A stretch of 64,000 nucleotides of DNA from SSF14 sp046331245 (GCA_046331245.1 JAXLRH010000013.1:1-64000); one strand, 5' to 3'; positions 51,397 to 62,127 are shown, counted from the stretch's first letter. Translations and numbers: made by a program. Notes: generated by a model not told the origin, from the letters alone.

Positions 51397-51455
51397 GCCG
51401 GTGACGACGATGGCTGGGGCCGCACACATCCGGACCTGCTGCGGGAGCCACGCTC

Positions 51456-54400
51456 GTGGGTGACTCGTTCGTCCACCTGCACCAGCACACCGAGTACTCG
51501 ATGCTCGACGGTGCGGCACGCGTGGGCGACGCCGTGCGAGCGGCGGCGACCGACGGTCAACCCGCGCTCGGCATCACCGACCACGGCAACATGTACGGCG
51601 TCCTCGACTTCTACAAGGCGTGCCGTGCGGTGGACGTGAAGCCGATCATCGGCTTCGAGGCCTACATGGCCCACGACTCGCGGCTCGAACGACCGCCGCG
51701 CCGGGGCAAGCAGGACGACTCGGGCGGCGAGGTCGACGGCGGCAAGAAGCTCTACTACCACCTCACCCTCCTGGCCGAGAACAACGAGGGCTACAAGAAC
51801 CTCATCCAGCTCTCGAGCCGGGCGTTCATGGAGGGCTACTACTACAAGCCCCGTCTCGACTGGGAGCTGCTCGAGCAGCACTCGGCCGGGGTCATCGCCA
51901 CCACCGGGTGCCTCGGCGGCCACGTGCTCCAGTCGCTCATGAACGACGGGTACGACGCCGCGCTGGCCAAGGCGGCACGGCTGCAGGACATCTTCGGGCG
52001 CGACAACCTCTTCGTCGAGATCCAGGACCACGGCATCCAGGCGCAGATCGACACCAACCCCGACCTCCTCCGCATCGCGAAGGCCATCAAGGCACCCCTC
52101 CTCGCCACCAACGACAGCCACTACGTGCACCAGGACGACGCCGTGGCGCACGACGCCCTCCTGTGCGTGCAGACGGGGTCGCTCATGAGCGACGCCGACC
52201 GCTTCCGCTTCCACGGCGACCAGCACTACCTCAAGACCGCCGAGGAGATGCGCTATCTGTTCCGCGAGGTCGAGGTGGCGTGCGACAACTCGCTCTGGAT
52301 CGCCGAGCGCGCGCAGGTCGAGATCGCGTTCGGCGACGCGCTACTGCCGAACTTCCCGTTGCCGGAGGGCTTCGCCGACGACACCGAGTACCTGCGCCAC
52401 CTCACGTTCGAGGGCGCCCGCTTGCGGTGGGGCGATCCGCTGCCCGACGACGTGGTCGAGCGCCTGGCGTTCGAGCTGCGGGTCATCGCCGACATGGGGT
52501 TCAGCTCGTACTTCCTCATCGTCTGGGACCTCATCAAGCACGCCCGCGACAACGGAATCCGCGTCGGTCCCGGTCGCGGCAGCGCCGCCGGTTGCGCGGT
52601 GGCCTACACGCTCTGGATCACCGACCTCGATCCGATCAAGTACGACCTCCTGTTCGAGCGGTTCCTCAACCCGTCACGCATCTCGATGCCCGACATCGAC
52701 ATGGACTTCGACACCCGCTTCCGTGACGAGATGATCCGGTACGCGGCGGAGATGTACGGCCGCGACCACGTCGCCCAGATCGTGACGTTCTCCCAGATCA
52801 AGGCGCGGGCCGCGGTGCGCGACGCCGCCCGGGTGCTCGGCTACCCCTACATCGTCGGTGACAAGGTGGCGAAGGCGATGCCGCCGCTCATCATGGGCCG
52901 CGACACGCCGCTCGGGGCCTGCCTCGAGAAGCAGGAGAAGTTCGCCGAGGGCTACGCGATGGCGGCCGACCTCCGCGAGATGTACGCCACCGACCCCGAC
53001 GTCAAGAAGGTGATCGACGTCGCGAAGGGCCTCGAGGGCCTGCGCCGCCAGGACGGCATCCACGCCGCCGCGGTGGTGATCACCAAGGACGCGCTCACCG
53101 ACTACCTGCCCATCCAGCGCAAGCCCGAGGCCGGCAAGCCGATCGAGATGTCACCGGTGGTGACGCAGTACGAGATGAACGGCGTCGAGTCGCTCGGGCT
53201 CCTCAAGATGGACTTCCTGGGCCTGCGCAACCTCGACGTCATCAGCGACACGCTCGCCCTCATCAAGAAGAACCGCGACATCGACCTCGACATCGACAAC
53301 GTGTCGCTCGAGGACGCCAAGACCTACGAGCTGCTCGGTCGCGGCGACACCATCGGCGTGTTCCAGCTCGAGGGTGGCGCGATGCGCACGCTCGTGCGCT
53401 CGCTCGCTCCCGACAAGTTCGAGGACGTCGCCGCCCTCGTGGCCCTCTACCGCCCGGGCCCCATGTCGGTGAACATGCACAACGACTACGCCGACATCAA
53501 GAACGGTCGCAAGCCGGTGTCGTACTTCCACCCCGACGCGGAGGAGGTGCTCGCCGACACCTACGGCCTGATGATCTACCAGGAAGCCGTGATGCGGGTC
53601 GCGCAGAAGTTCGCCGGCTACTCGCTCGCGGAGGCGGACAACCTTCGTAAGGCCTGCCTGCCGGCGGGCACGAAGGTCCTGACCCGCTCGCGTGGGTACG
53701 TGCCGATCGAGTCCGTGATGAAGCTCCGTGATCGACGGCTCCACACCATCGACACCACGACCGCGACGAGTCGCTTCGAGCCGGTCGACGACGTGTGGTC
53801 CGTCGGCCGCAAGCCGGTGTACCGCCTCACGACCTCGACCGGGTATTCGATCGAGGCCACGTCGAACCACCCGTTCCTCGTCGAGGACGAGTGGGTCGAG
53901 CTCGGGTCGATCTCGGTCGGCGACCTCGTCGGTGTCGCGGCGAGAACCCGGACGAACGGTGGATCGAAGGTCTCCGCCGCCGAGATCGATCTCGCAGCGC
54001 TCCTGATCTCGGAGGGGTACACCCCCGACGTCCGGCTCGGTGGGGGCCCGCCGTTCTTCTGCAACACCGATCCCGAGCTGATCGACGCGTTCCGGTCGGC
54101 ATACGCGGCGCACTTCGGGCGAGATCACGAACGGGCCAGAGAGGTGGCCGGCGTGACTCGGCTGGGCCTCACGCGCGCCGAGCTCCTCGAGCTCGAGCCG
54201 GTGCTCGGCCGTCTCGGGCGCTCCGGCGAGAAGATCATCGCCGACCGCATCGTCAACGCCCCGTTGCGCAAGATCGAACGATTCGTCGGCCTGTACTTCT
54301 GCGCCGACGGCTGGACCGACGCGTCCGGCACGCACATCGGCTCGAAGAGTCTCGAGGTCTGCCGCTCGATCAAGCGGATGCTCCTCCGCCTCGGTGTCGT

Positions 54401-56220
54401 CGGGAACCTGCATCGACGGGAGATCGTCGGCCACGGCACGCACTGGACGGTCTCGATCGCGGACAAGGGCATGGCTCGGCGCCTCCTCGCCGCGATCGAT
54501 CCGCATCTCACCCAGATCAAGCGGGCGAAGGCGTCGCGCTGGTCGTCGACGTGGGGGGCGGCGTCGAGTGCGACCAACATCGGCATCCCGTCGTCGATCC
54601 TGGCAGCGGAGGTCGAACGCCGCTCCCGGGTCACCGGTCGCTCGAGCCGTGACCTCGGCGTCGACTCGGGGGGCTACACGTCGGTGGCGCTGCTCCACCG
54701 GGCGACGCTCGACGGCCTGCTGTACTCCGAGCGACTCGAGGACCTGCGCACCGGCGACCTCCTGTGGGACCGCGTCGTGTCGGTCGAGTACGTCGGCGAG
54801 CGGGAGTGCTTCGACTTCCAGATGTCCAACCCGGATCGCCCGTACGCGGTGGTCGAGGACTTCCTCGTCCACAACTGCGGCAAAAAAATCCGGGAGATGA
54901 TGGCCAAGGAACGCGCCGGTTTCGTGGCCGGCGTGGAGCGGACCGGTTATGGCGAGAAGCTCGGTACCGAGCTGTTCGACATCATCGAGAAGTTCGCTGA
55001 CTACGCCTTCAACAAGAGCCACTCGTACGGCTACGGCCTCATCTCGTACCAGACGGCCTACCTCAAGGCGAACTACCCGGCGGAGTACTTCTCGGCCCTG
55101 CTCACCAGCGTGAAGAGCTCGCTCGGAGAAGGCGGCGATCTACCTCGCCGAGTGCCGGGTGATGAACATCGACGTCACGGTTCCCGACGTCAACCGCTCC
55201 GAGTCCGACTTCACGCCGGTGCTGCTCGTCGACGCCGAGGCCGGCACGCAGACCCAGCAGATCAGCTTCGGCCTGTCCGCCGTGCGAAACGTCGGCGAAG
55301 GTCTCGTCGAGCTCATCGTGGCGGCGCGCGACGAGGGCGGCCCGTTCGCCGACTTCTACGACTTCTGCGAACGGGTGCACACCAACGTCCTGAACAAGCG
55401 CACCATCGAGTCGCTCATCAAGGCCGGAGGGTTCGACTCCTGTGGCCACCCGCGGCAGGGGCTGCTCACGGTGTTCGAGCAGATCGTCGACCAGACGGTG
55501 GCGCGCCGGCGCGAGCGCGACATGGGCGTGATGAGCCTCTTCGGCGACGTCGCCGACGACGACTCGGCGTTCAACGAGCGGCTGGCGATCCCCGACCTCG
55601 AGTTCGAGAAGAAGCAGCGGCTGGCGTTCGAGAAGGAGATGCTCGGCCTCTACGTGTCGGACCACCCGCTGATGGGCGCCGAGCGCTCGCTCGCCAAGCG
55701 CGTCGACTGCTCGCTGATGGATCTCTCCGAGCTCGAGGACGGGGCGATGCGCACCGTCGGCGGCGTCATCACCAACCTCCAGCGGAAGTGGACCAAGAAG
55801 GGCGACCTCATGGCCGTCTTCCAGCTGGAGGACCTCCAGACGTCGGTCGAGGTCATGGTGTTCCCGAAGTCGATGGCCGACCACGGCCACAAGCTCGTTG
55901 ACGACGCCGTGGTGGTGGTCACGGGGCGGATCGACCGCCGCGACGACGCGCCGAAGCTCATCCCCAAGGACATCGACATCTTCGAGCCGATGGCGGAGGG
56001 CGCGCCGCCACTCCGCATCCAGGTGTCGCCGAACCTGCTGTCCGACGAGATGATCGATCGCCTCAAGGGGCTGCTCGTGGAGTTCCCCGGCGAGAGCGAC
56101 GTGTTCCTCCACCTCGGCAACCAGGTGGTGCACCTGCCCGACCAGTTCACCGTCGACGTCGAGGCCGGCCTGGTGGGGGAGCTGCGCGTCCTCCTGGGGC
56201 ACGAGGCGATCCTGCTGTAG
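51456..56220 (+). CDS. dnaE: DNA polymerase III alpha subunit, interrupted by an intein; one frameshift
   Basis: This is the replicative polymerase. The PHP domain starts FVHLHQHTEYSMLDGAARVG. Palm catalytic residues are in SMPDIDMDFDTRFRDEM. N-extein residues 1-733 end at NLRKA; a 407-residue intein follows; the C-extein resumes with CGKKIREMMAKERAGFV. Near 55125 (CTCGGAGAAG) one extra G breaks the frame. Removing it restores EKAAIYLAECRVMNIDVTVP and the rest to 56220, giving about 1,180 residues after splicing, the normal DnaE length. Without correction the frame runs to 55901 with nonsense. C-terminal parts include the helix-hairpin-helix zone and the OB fold (MRTVGGVITNLQRKWTKKGD). GTG start. 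Confidence 0.92.
53655..54875 (+). mobile_element. DnaE intein with LAGLIDADG homing endonuclease
   Basis: This is a 407-residue in-frame insertion. Block A starts with Cys1 (CLPAGTKVLTRSRGYVPI), and block B has the TxxH-like ATSNHPFLVEDEW. Two DOD motifs lie at residues about 112-121 (DLAALLISEG) and 210-219 (FVGLYFCADG). Block F is VVSVEYVGERECFDFQM and block G is EDFLVHN, followed by Cys+1 of the extein. All splicing residues (Cys1, block-B His, penultimate His, terminal Asn, Cys+1) are present, so it should splice. The site (NLRKA/CGKKI) is about 45 residues before the well-known cyanobacterial split-intein site, which here is intact (FADYAFNKSHS). Confidence 0.93.
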
Positions 56221-56312
56221 GTCGCCGCGTACCCCCCGGTTTGACCCACGGGGTCTTGGGGCGCTGAACTACTAGGGCCAGTTTTGTGTTCCGGGCCAGG
56301 GTAGGGAGAGCA

Positions 56313-56981
56313 ATGCCGTTCGATGTCAGCACGAAAGACTGCTCGCAGCTCACCGACTCGGAGCTGGCCGAGATGGCAGATCTGTGTGCCGAGACGCCGA
56401 GCCACTACGAGATCGGTGATCTCTCCAAGCAGGCCGAGGCCTGGGTGCTGGTGACGCAGGTTCGTGAGGGCGAGCACCTCCGCGGCTTCTCGTTCTCCAC
56501 GCTCGAGCGCATCGGTGGCACGCCGGCGATCATCCTCGGCCTCGCCCACATCCGTCGCAATGCCAAGCGCGACCAGGTGCTCAAGCTGGTCATGCACGAC
56601 AACTACCGCCGTGCGCTCATGGCCTTCCCCGACGAGGACGTCCTCGTCGGCACCCGCTTCGCCAGCGTCGACGGCTTCGAGGCCTTCAAGGTGCTCACCG
56701 ACATCAACCCCCGCCCCGACCACAAGTCGTCGGGTGAGGAGCGTGCGTGGGGCCGCCGCCTCGCGAAGCGGTTCGGCATGGAGGTCGGCTACGACGACAA
56801 GGCGTTCGTCGCCCGGGGCAACGGCTCGTTCCCCCTCGTGTTCGACCACGAGGCGCTCAAGCCCGAGCGCATCGACGCTGCCTTCGCCACGTTCTTCAAG
56901 CCGCTGAAGCCGAAGAACGGCGACTGCCTGGTGGCCTTCGGCTGGATCATGGCCGAAGAGCTCCTCAAGTACAACTCTTGA
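56313..56981 (+). CDS. Hypothetical protein, possibly acetyltransferase-like
   Basis: This is a 222-residue soluble protein starting at an ATG with a GGGAGAG Shine-Dalgarno. It has no signal peptide or membrane helix. The middle part (VREGEHLRGFSFSTLERIGG, PAIILGLAHIRRNAKRDQVL, then RRALMAFPDEDVLVGTRF) has the strand-helix rhythm of GNAT folds, but no clear acetyl-CoA loop (R/QxxGxG/A) is seen. The C-terminal 60 residues include GEERAWGRRLAKRFGMEVGY and end LLKYNS. I do not recognise the family. It is flanked by dnaE and a nitroreductase without overlap. Confidence 0.6.
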   Translation: MPFDVSTKDCSQLTDSELAEMADLCAETPSHYEIGDLSKQAEAWVLVTQVREGEHLRGFSFSTLERIGGTPAIILGLAHIRRNAKRDQVLKLVMHDNYRRALMAFPDEDVLVGTRFASVDGFEAFKVLTDINPRPDHKSSGEERAWGRRLAKRFGMEVGYDDKAFVARGNGSFPLVFDHEALKPERIDAAFATFFKPLKPKNGDCLVAFGWIMAEELLKYNS

Positions 56982-57063
56982 TGGCCTCGGCCACCTTCGC
57001 CTCAGGCTTGCTCGCTTCGCTCGCTGCTTCGGCTGCGGTACCTCGGCGCTCGATGGCCCCTGA

Positions 57064-57661
57064 GTGGAGCTGAGCGACGCGCTCGCCCGGCGCCGGTCGT
57101 GCCGGTCGTTCGCGCCCGACCCCGTTCCCGCCGACGTTCTTGACACGGTCCTCGCGGCGGCGCGTCGCGCGCCGAGCGCCGGCAACACGTGGGGTCTCGA
57201 CCTCGTCGTGCTCGAGGGCGCCGAGCAGGTCGGCGGCTACTGGGACGTCACGCTGCCGCCGGCCGGCCGCGAGCGGTTCCCCTGGCCCGGGTTGCTGCAC
57301 CGGTGCTCGTGGTGGTCACGGTGCGCGCCGGCGCGCACGTGGACCGCTACGCCGAGGCGGACAAGTCGCACACCGGTCTCGGCGACGACGAGTCGGCATG
57401 GCCGGTGCCGTACTGGTGGGTGGACGGGGAGCGGCGGTGATGGCACTGCTGCTCGCGGCGACCGGCGCGGGGCTCGGTTCGCTGCTGTTCGGCCTGTTCG
57501 ACCACGAGGCGGCGGTCGCGGAACACCTGGGCGTGCCCGGCGATCGCCGGCTGCTCGGCACCGTGGCGCTCGGTTGGCCCGACGGCGACGACCGCACCTC
57601 GCGGTCGGGCGGACGGGCCCGTCCGGAGGCACCGGAGTTCATCCACCGCGGCGGATGGTGA
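57064..57661 (+). pseudogene. Nitroreductase-family protein, two frameshifts
   Basis: The start (GTG) reads ELSDALARRRSCRSFAPDPV, then VLDTVLAAARRAPSAGNTWG, the FMN-binding opening of nitroreductases. Near 57300 one base is missing; the next frame reads APVLVVVTVRAGAHVDRYAE and YWWVDG. Near 57430 a run of four G should be five; the third frame continues AAVMALLLAATGAGLGSLLF, FDHEAAVAEHLGVPGD, and LGTVALGWPDGDD. Put together, this is a normal roughly 200-residue NAD(P)H-dependent flavoprotein. Either the gene is decayed or the sequence has two deletions. The intact-family content favours the second. Confidence 0.65.
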
Positions 57662-57666
57662 ACGAC

Positions 57667-57672
57667 TACCGT
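57667..57672 (+). promoter_or_regulatory. Possible -10 of the MMPL gene
   Basis: TACCGT lies 34 nt before the ATG, followed by a Shine-Dalgarno (GGAGGGAT). No clear -35. It overlaps the nitroreductase end. Confidence 0.35.
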
Positions 57673-57706
57673 TCAACCGCTGTTCAGCACGTGGAGGGAT
57701 GAGTTC

Positions 57707-60190
57707 ATGCAGAAGTTCTGGTCGCGGCTCGCCGTGGAGCTCGGCAAGCGAGCCGGTGTCGTCGCCCTCGTTGGCCTGATCATCACCCTCACGATGGGCT
57801 TCGGCATCACCCGCCTGAAGTTCGCGACGGGCACCGAGAGCTATCTGAACGCCGACGAGCAGGTGTACCGCGACAGCGTCCGCTACCAGGACAAGTTCGG
57901 TGGCGAGGCCAGCCTCACGGTCATCACGATGGACGCCGGCCACAAGGTGGACGAGCTCGCCACCAACCCGGCCAACCGCTCCGCCATCGAGTCGACGAGC
58001 ACGGCGCTCCGCAAGGTGCCCGGCGTGCGCGGCGTCGTCGACCCGCTCGTGGCGCTGCAGCTCTCGCAGAACCTGATCTCGAAGGACCCCGACCACCCGA
58101 CCGTCGAGAACCTCCTCGGCTCCGTGGCCGCGACCTCGCTCCTGAAGGCCATCGAGGACGCGCCGGAGAAGGACAAGGCCGCCCGTACGGCGGACAACAA
58201 CATCACCACCGGCAAGGTGTTGGCGATCCCGGAGGCCGAGCGCGTCATCGGACAGCCGGCGTGGACGGACTTCCTGCTCCGCAACAACCAGAAGAAGATC
58301 AGGGCCTCGCAGTTGCCGGTGTTCCCGGACGACCGGCACGCGATGATCCTCACCCGCTTCGACGGGAACATGAAGGTCGACCCGGCGACGAAGGCGACCA
58401 ACGACGCGTACGACCTCATCACCAAGCTCAAGCTGCAGAACGCCACGGCGCGGACCACGGGCGCACCGAAGCTGCTGGTGGAGATCAACGATTACCTGCG
58501 GGGCGGCATGCTGCAGCTCGGCGGCATCGCCTTGGCCATCATGGTGCTGATCCTGCTGGTGCTCTTCAACGTGCGGTGGCGCCTCCTTCCGCTCGGCGTG
58601 ATCGTGATCGGTGTCATCTGGGCCTTCGGCACCGCCGGCTACCTCGGCATCCCGCTCACCCTCGTGACCGTGGCCGGTCTCCCGGTCATGTTGGGCATCG
58701 GCATCGACTACGCGATCCAGATGCACGCCCGTGTGGAGGAGGAGGCCGTCATCGGTCGGTCCGACCACCCGATCCAGGAGACGGCCCGCAACCTCGGGCC
58801 GGCCCTGCTCGTCGTCACGTTCGACGCCGTGTTCGCCTTCGCCGCCCTGCACTGGGCGAAGGTGCCCATGCTCCGCGACTTCGGTCTGCTGCTCGCCGTC
58901 GGTGTCGCGGTGATCTGCCTCGCGTCGATCATCGTGCCGCTCGCGACCCTCGGCATCCGTGAGTTCCGCAAGCCGACGCCCAAGGGCGACTACAACGAGG
59001 GCTGGCTCGGCAACCTCGTCGTGCGCCTCGGTGGTCTCCCAGCTCTCGCGGCGATCCCGCTGGCGATCGCCTCGCTCGCCATCTTCGCCGGTGGCATCAC
59101 GGTGGAGAAGAAGCTCCACATCCAGGCCGACCCCGTGAAGTGGGTGAACCCCTCGTCGCAGGTCATCAAGAACCTGCGCTACGCGGAGCGTGAGGTGGGC
59201 GGTTCGAGCGAACTCGGCGTGTTCGCCGAGTCGAAGGACGTCTTCACGCAGCCCGTGGTGAACCACGTCGACGCGTTCACCAACCGCTACCTCACGACGC
59301 ACCCCAAGGACGTGGTGGTGGCGTCGAGCATCGTGGAGATCGTGAGCGACCTCCTCGTCGTCCCGGGCACCGAGCGCGTGCCACCCCGCGCCGACCTCGT
59401 GAAGGCGGCGTACGAGGCGTCGCCCGCCGACGTGAAGTCGTCGGTGTACAGCAGCGTCGACGGCTCGCAGTCGCTCAACGTGGTGTTCCTCGCCGCGCCC
59501 GGCTCCCTCGAGGACCGCAAGGTGTTCGTGCAGGACATCCGCGACGACCAGGCCTCGGCGAACAAGCCGCCGGCCGGGCTGCGCGTCACTCCGTCGGGCC
59601 TCGTGGTGGTGGGCGTCGGTCTCCTCGACAACCTCGAGAAGAACCGCATCCTGCTCACCTACCTGTCCATCGCCTTCGTCGCGGCCTTCCTCGCGATCCG
59701 GATGCGCAGCGTGGTGCGCTCGCTGCTGTCGCTGGTGCCGGTGCTCATCGCCGTGGGCGCGTCGTCGCTCGTGGCCTACTGGGCGAAGCTCGAGCTGTCG
59801 CCGATGACCGCAGTCGGCGGCCCGCTCGTCGTTGCGGCGTGCACGGAGTTCACGTCGCTGATCCTGCTGAGGTTCGTGGAGGAGCGCGGTCGAGGGCTCT
59901 CACCCCAGGAGGCGGTCGACGTGACTGCCGCCCGCACGGGCCGAGCGTTCATCGTGTCGGCCATGACGGCCATCGCCGGCGTCGCCGTCATCAGCTTCTC
60001 CTCGATGCCGTTGCTCCGGGACTTCGGCCGTGTGGTGGGCATGAACGTGGCCATCGCGCTGCTCAGCGCACTCGTCGTGCTGCCGCCGATGCTGGTGTGG
60101 GCGGACAAGTGGGGCCTGGTGTCCAAGGGCATGATCCACCACCACGAACCGTTCATCGACACCCCGGGCGCCGGCGTCACTGCGGAGTGA
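57707..60190 (+). CDS. MMPL/RND-superfamily transporter
   Basis: This is an 827-residue inner-membrane protein in two repeats. Each has one helix (VVALVGLIITLTMGFGI; LAAIPLAIASLAIFAGGI), a large outside domain, then five helices. The first five-helix block contains GIGIDYAIQMHARVEEEA, the RND proton-relay region, and the second contains VGGPLVVAACTEFTSLILLR. It is the size of HpnN-like lipid transporters, which move hopanoids or other lipids across the envelope, rather than drug exporters. The cargo is unknown. The TetR gene behind it probably regulates it. Confidence 0.82.
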   Translation: MQKFWSRLAVELGKRAGVVALVGLIITLTMGFGITRLKFATGTESYLNADEQVYRDSVRYQDKFGGEASLTVITMDAGHKVDELATNPANRSAIESTSTALRKVPGVRGVVDPLVALQLSQNLISKDPDHPTVENLLGSVAATSLLKAIEDAPEKDKAARTADNNITTGKVLAIPEAERVIGQPAWTDFLLRNNQKKIRASQLPVFPDDRHAMILTRFDGNMKVDPATKATNDAYDLITKLKLQNATARTTGAPKLLVEINDYLRGGMLQLGGIALAIMVLILLVLFNVRWRLLPLGVIVIGVIWAFGTAGYLGIPLTLVTVAGLPVMLGIGIDYAIQMHARVEEEAVIGRSDHPIQETARNLGPALLVVTFDAVFAFAALHWAKVPMLRDFGLLLAVGVAVICLASIIVPLATLGIREFRKPTPKGDYNEGWLGNLVVRLGGLPALAAIPLAIASLAIFAGGITVEKKLHIQADPVKWVNPSSQVIKNLRYAEREVGGSSELGVFAESKDVFTQPVVNHVDAFTNRYLTTHPKDVVVASSIVEIVSDLLVVPGTERVPPRADLVKAAYEASPADVKSSVYSSVDGSQSLNVVFLAAPGSLEDRKVFVQDIRDDQASANKPPAGLRVTPSGLVVVGVGLLDNLEKNRILLTYLSIAFVAAFLAIRMRSVVRSLLSLVPVLIAVGASSLVAYWAKLELSPMTAVGGPLVVAACTEFTSLILLRFVEERGRGLSPQEAVDVTAARTGRAFIVSAMTAIAGVAVISFSSMPLLRDFGRVVGMNVAIALLSALVVLPPMLVWADKWGLVSKGMIHHHEPFIDTPGAGVTAE

Positions 60191-60195
60191 TCGTC

Positions 60196-60222
60196 GGTTC
60201 GCGAACCAGCTGCCGCTACCCT
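60196..60222 (+). promoter_or_regulatory. Operator palindrome and promoter of the second TetR gene
   Basis: GGTTCGCGAACC (60196-60207) is a perfect 12-bp palindrome. TACCCT (60217-60222) is the -10, and the palindrome covers where the -35 would be. This arrangement fits autorepression by the TetR protein encoded next. Confidence 0.5.
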
Positions 60223-60280
60223 GACCGGATCGGGAGGGGTTCCGACGACAAGGTGGTTCTGCCATGACCGAGGTACCGAG

Positions 60281-60952
60281 ATGACCGATCTGGTCGCGAC
60301 GACGATCACGTCCGACGACGACACACCCCCCGTCACCCGCGAGGTGCAGGGCGAGGCCACTCGTGCCCGCCTCGTGGCGGTCGCGGTGACCGCCCTCGAG
60401 AAGGGCGGGGAGGGCTCCGTCAAGATCCGCGACATCGCTCACGCCATGGGCGTGTCGGTGGGCGCGGTGTACCACCACTTCGAGAGCCGTGAAGACCTCA
60501 TCGTGGCGGCGCGGCTCGCCCAGTTCGAGGGCCTGATCTCCGGCGACGTCGACGCGATCCGCCAGCTCGCCGACACCGCCGAGACGGTGGACGACATGCG
60601 TCGCGGCATGCGCTTCCTCAATCGGGCCGCCCACAGCGCCGCACGTTCCGACTTCCGCCAGCTCCGTTCGGAGGTGGTCGGCGTGGCCCGTCACAACGAC
60701 GGCCTCGCCGCCGCGCTGTCGGCGGCTCAGGAGCGGTGCACGGCCGAGCTCGTCGAGGTCGTCATCGGCCTGCAGGAGAAGGGGCTGGCGAACCCGGCCC
60801 TCGACCCCCGGGCCGTGGCCACGTTCCTCCAGGCGATCGCCCTGGGGCTCGTGCTCGACGACATCAACACCGACCAGCCGATGGACCGCGAGGCGTGGCA
60901 CTCCCTCACGGACACGGTCTACGAGGTCTTCCTGGGGCCCGGCCCGTCCTAG
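60281..60952 (+). CDS. TetR-family transcriptional regulator
   Basis: This is a 223-residue TetR protein. The HTH lies at residues about 28-75 (ARLVAVAVTALEKGGEGSVK, IRDIAHAMGVSVGAVYHHF, ESREDLIVAARLAQF). The helical C-terminal domain is a ligand pocket of unknown specificity. A tiny ORF (MTEVPR, 60264-60284) ends in an ATGA overlap with the chosen ATG and could couple translation. Location right after the MMPL transporter suggests control of that gene. The 3' end overlaps the reconstructed lipase end by 4 bases. Confidence 0.82.
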   Translation: MTDLVATTITSDDDTPPVTREVQGEATRARLVAVAVTALEKGGEGSVKIRDIAHAMGVSVGAVYHHFESREDLIVAARLAQFEGLISGDVDAIRQLADTAETVDDMRRGMRFLNRAAHSAARSDFRQLRSEVVGVARHNDGLAAALSAAQERCTAELVEVVIGLQEKGLANPALDPRAVATFLQAIALGLVLDDINTDQPMDREAWHSLTDTVYEVFLGPGPS

Positions 60953-62127
60953 CCGGCGGGCGGTCCGTCGGGCCGGCCGGCACCTGTCGGGTGCGGCCGC
61001 TCCGGCAAGTCGGTCGATCGTCCACTGCATCGCCTGCGGTCGGGTCATGCCGACCACGCCGCTGTGACCACCGCTCCCGGTGAGCCACCGGAGGGTGGGT
61101 TCGCCGCGGGCACACGTACGGTCCTTCACCGTCGCGGACATCACCGGCGGCACCGTGCGGTCGTCGACGGCGTGGACCAGCAGGAGCGGGCCCTCGCCGG
61201 GGGCCATCGCCGGCTCGTCCGCGCGGAGGTACGTGGCCCACGGCTCGGTGCGATTGGGAGGGGCCACGACGATGTTGCGGTTGCCGAACAGCTTCATCGC
61301 CCGGTCGACGTCGCCGCCGCAGCCGGTGTCGACCACGTTGCGGAGCATGGTGACGGCGTCGGGCACCAGGATCGACTCCAGGAGGGCGTCGGGGTGCACC
61401 GCCGCGATGCCCGCCATCGTCATCGTCGCGAAGCCCTTGGGCTGGAGTGCGACGAGCATCGCCGTCATCGAGTCGGCGACGAGGCTCGGGGGAGCGAACG
61501 CCACCGTCCCCACGAGCGTGTCGCTCGGGAGGCGTGATGCCGCGAGCTCGCGGGCGAACAGCGCCGCCTGGCCGCCCTGGGAATGGCCCCAGACGGCGAA
61601 CCGCCTGCCGACCACCACGCCGGGGAGCTGGCCGGCGGCGGTGACGATGTCGAGCACGGCGCGTCCCTCCGACGCACCGTCGAAGTACGGGTGCAGGCCG
61701 GGGGTGCCCAGACCGGCGTAGTCGGTGGCGGCGACCACCCACCCGGCCGCGGCGAGGGGATCGGCCGCGGGCGGGTGACGGGGATGGGTGCGCCGGCGTC
61801 GTCGCTGGACACGTACATGACGCGCCACAACGTGCCCGGCGCCGGGTCGGCCACCGAGACCGCCGGTTGGTACCGCAGCAGCGTCCCGGGCGTCTCGGCG
61901 GCGAGCGCCGGGGGATCGGCCCAGATCGCTGCGTCGGGCGCGACCGCACGGGCGGGGGAGCCGGACACGACGGTCGTGCTCGTACTGGTCGTGGTCGTCG
62001 TGGTCGAGGCGGCGGTCGTGGTCGTCGCGGTTGTCGTCGTGCTCGGGATGGGGCTCGTCGCGGTCGTCGCCGTGGAACACGCAGCGAGGACCAGCGCCGC
62101 CGTCGCCGCGACGATGACCCGGTTCAC
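60949..62127 (-). pseudogene. Secreted lipase (alpha/beta hydrolase), frame-disrupted with internal deletion
   Basis: The GTG start overlaps the upstream stop (GTGA). The lipoprotein signal VIVAATAALVLAACS is followed by a Thr/Ser run and LLRYQPAVSVADPAPGTLWR, VMYVSSDDAGAPIPVT. Then the frame changes near 61770 and continues AAAGWVVAATDYAGLGTPGL, the nucleophile VWGHSQGGQAALFAREL, and later LLVHAVDDRTVPPVM with GGHSGVVG (catalytic Asp and His regions). The roughly 50-residue segment that normally carries HGT-type oxyanion residues between these parts is missing. Near the end a further shift is needed to reach the TAG at 60949. It is likely non-functional as written. Confidence 0.6.

Noticed and set aside
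54990..55020. Intein at the cyanobacterial split-intein site
   Set aside because: The sequence FADYAFNKSHS is continuous; no second insertion exists.
55100..55160. Programmed frameshift in dnaE as in DnaX
   Set aside because: There is no slippery heptamer or downstream stem. The site needs only loss of one G, and other genes show similar indels.
56221..56312. Possible tRNA or small RNA between dnaE and the next gene
   Set aside because: No cloverleaf, anticodon arm or CCA end could be built; no convincing hairpin with a T-run.
57347..59302. Long minus-strand frame opposite the MMPL transporter
   Set aside because: The plus-strand protein has clear RND motifs over the same region; the antisense product has none.
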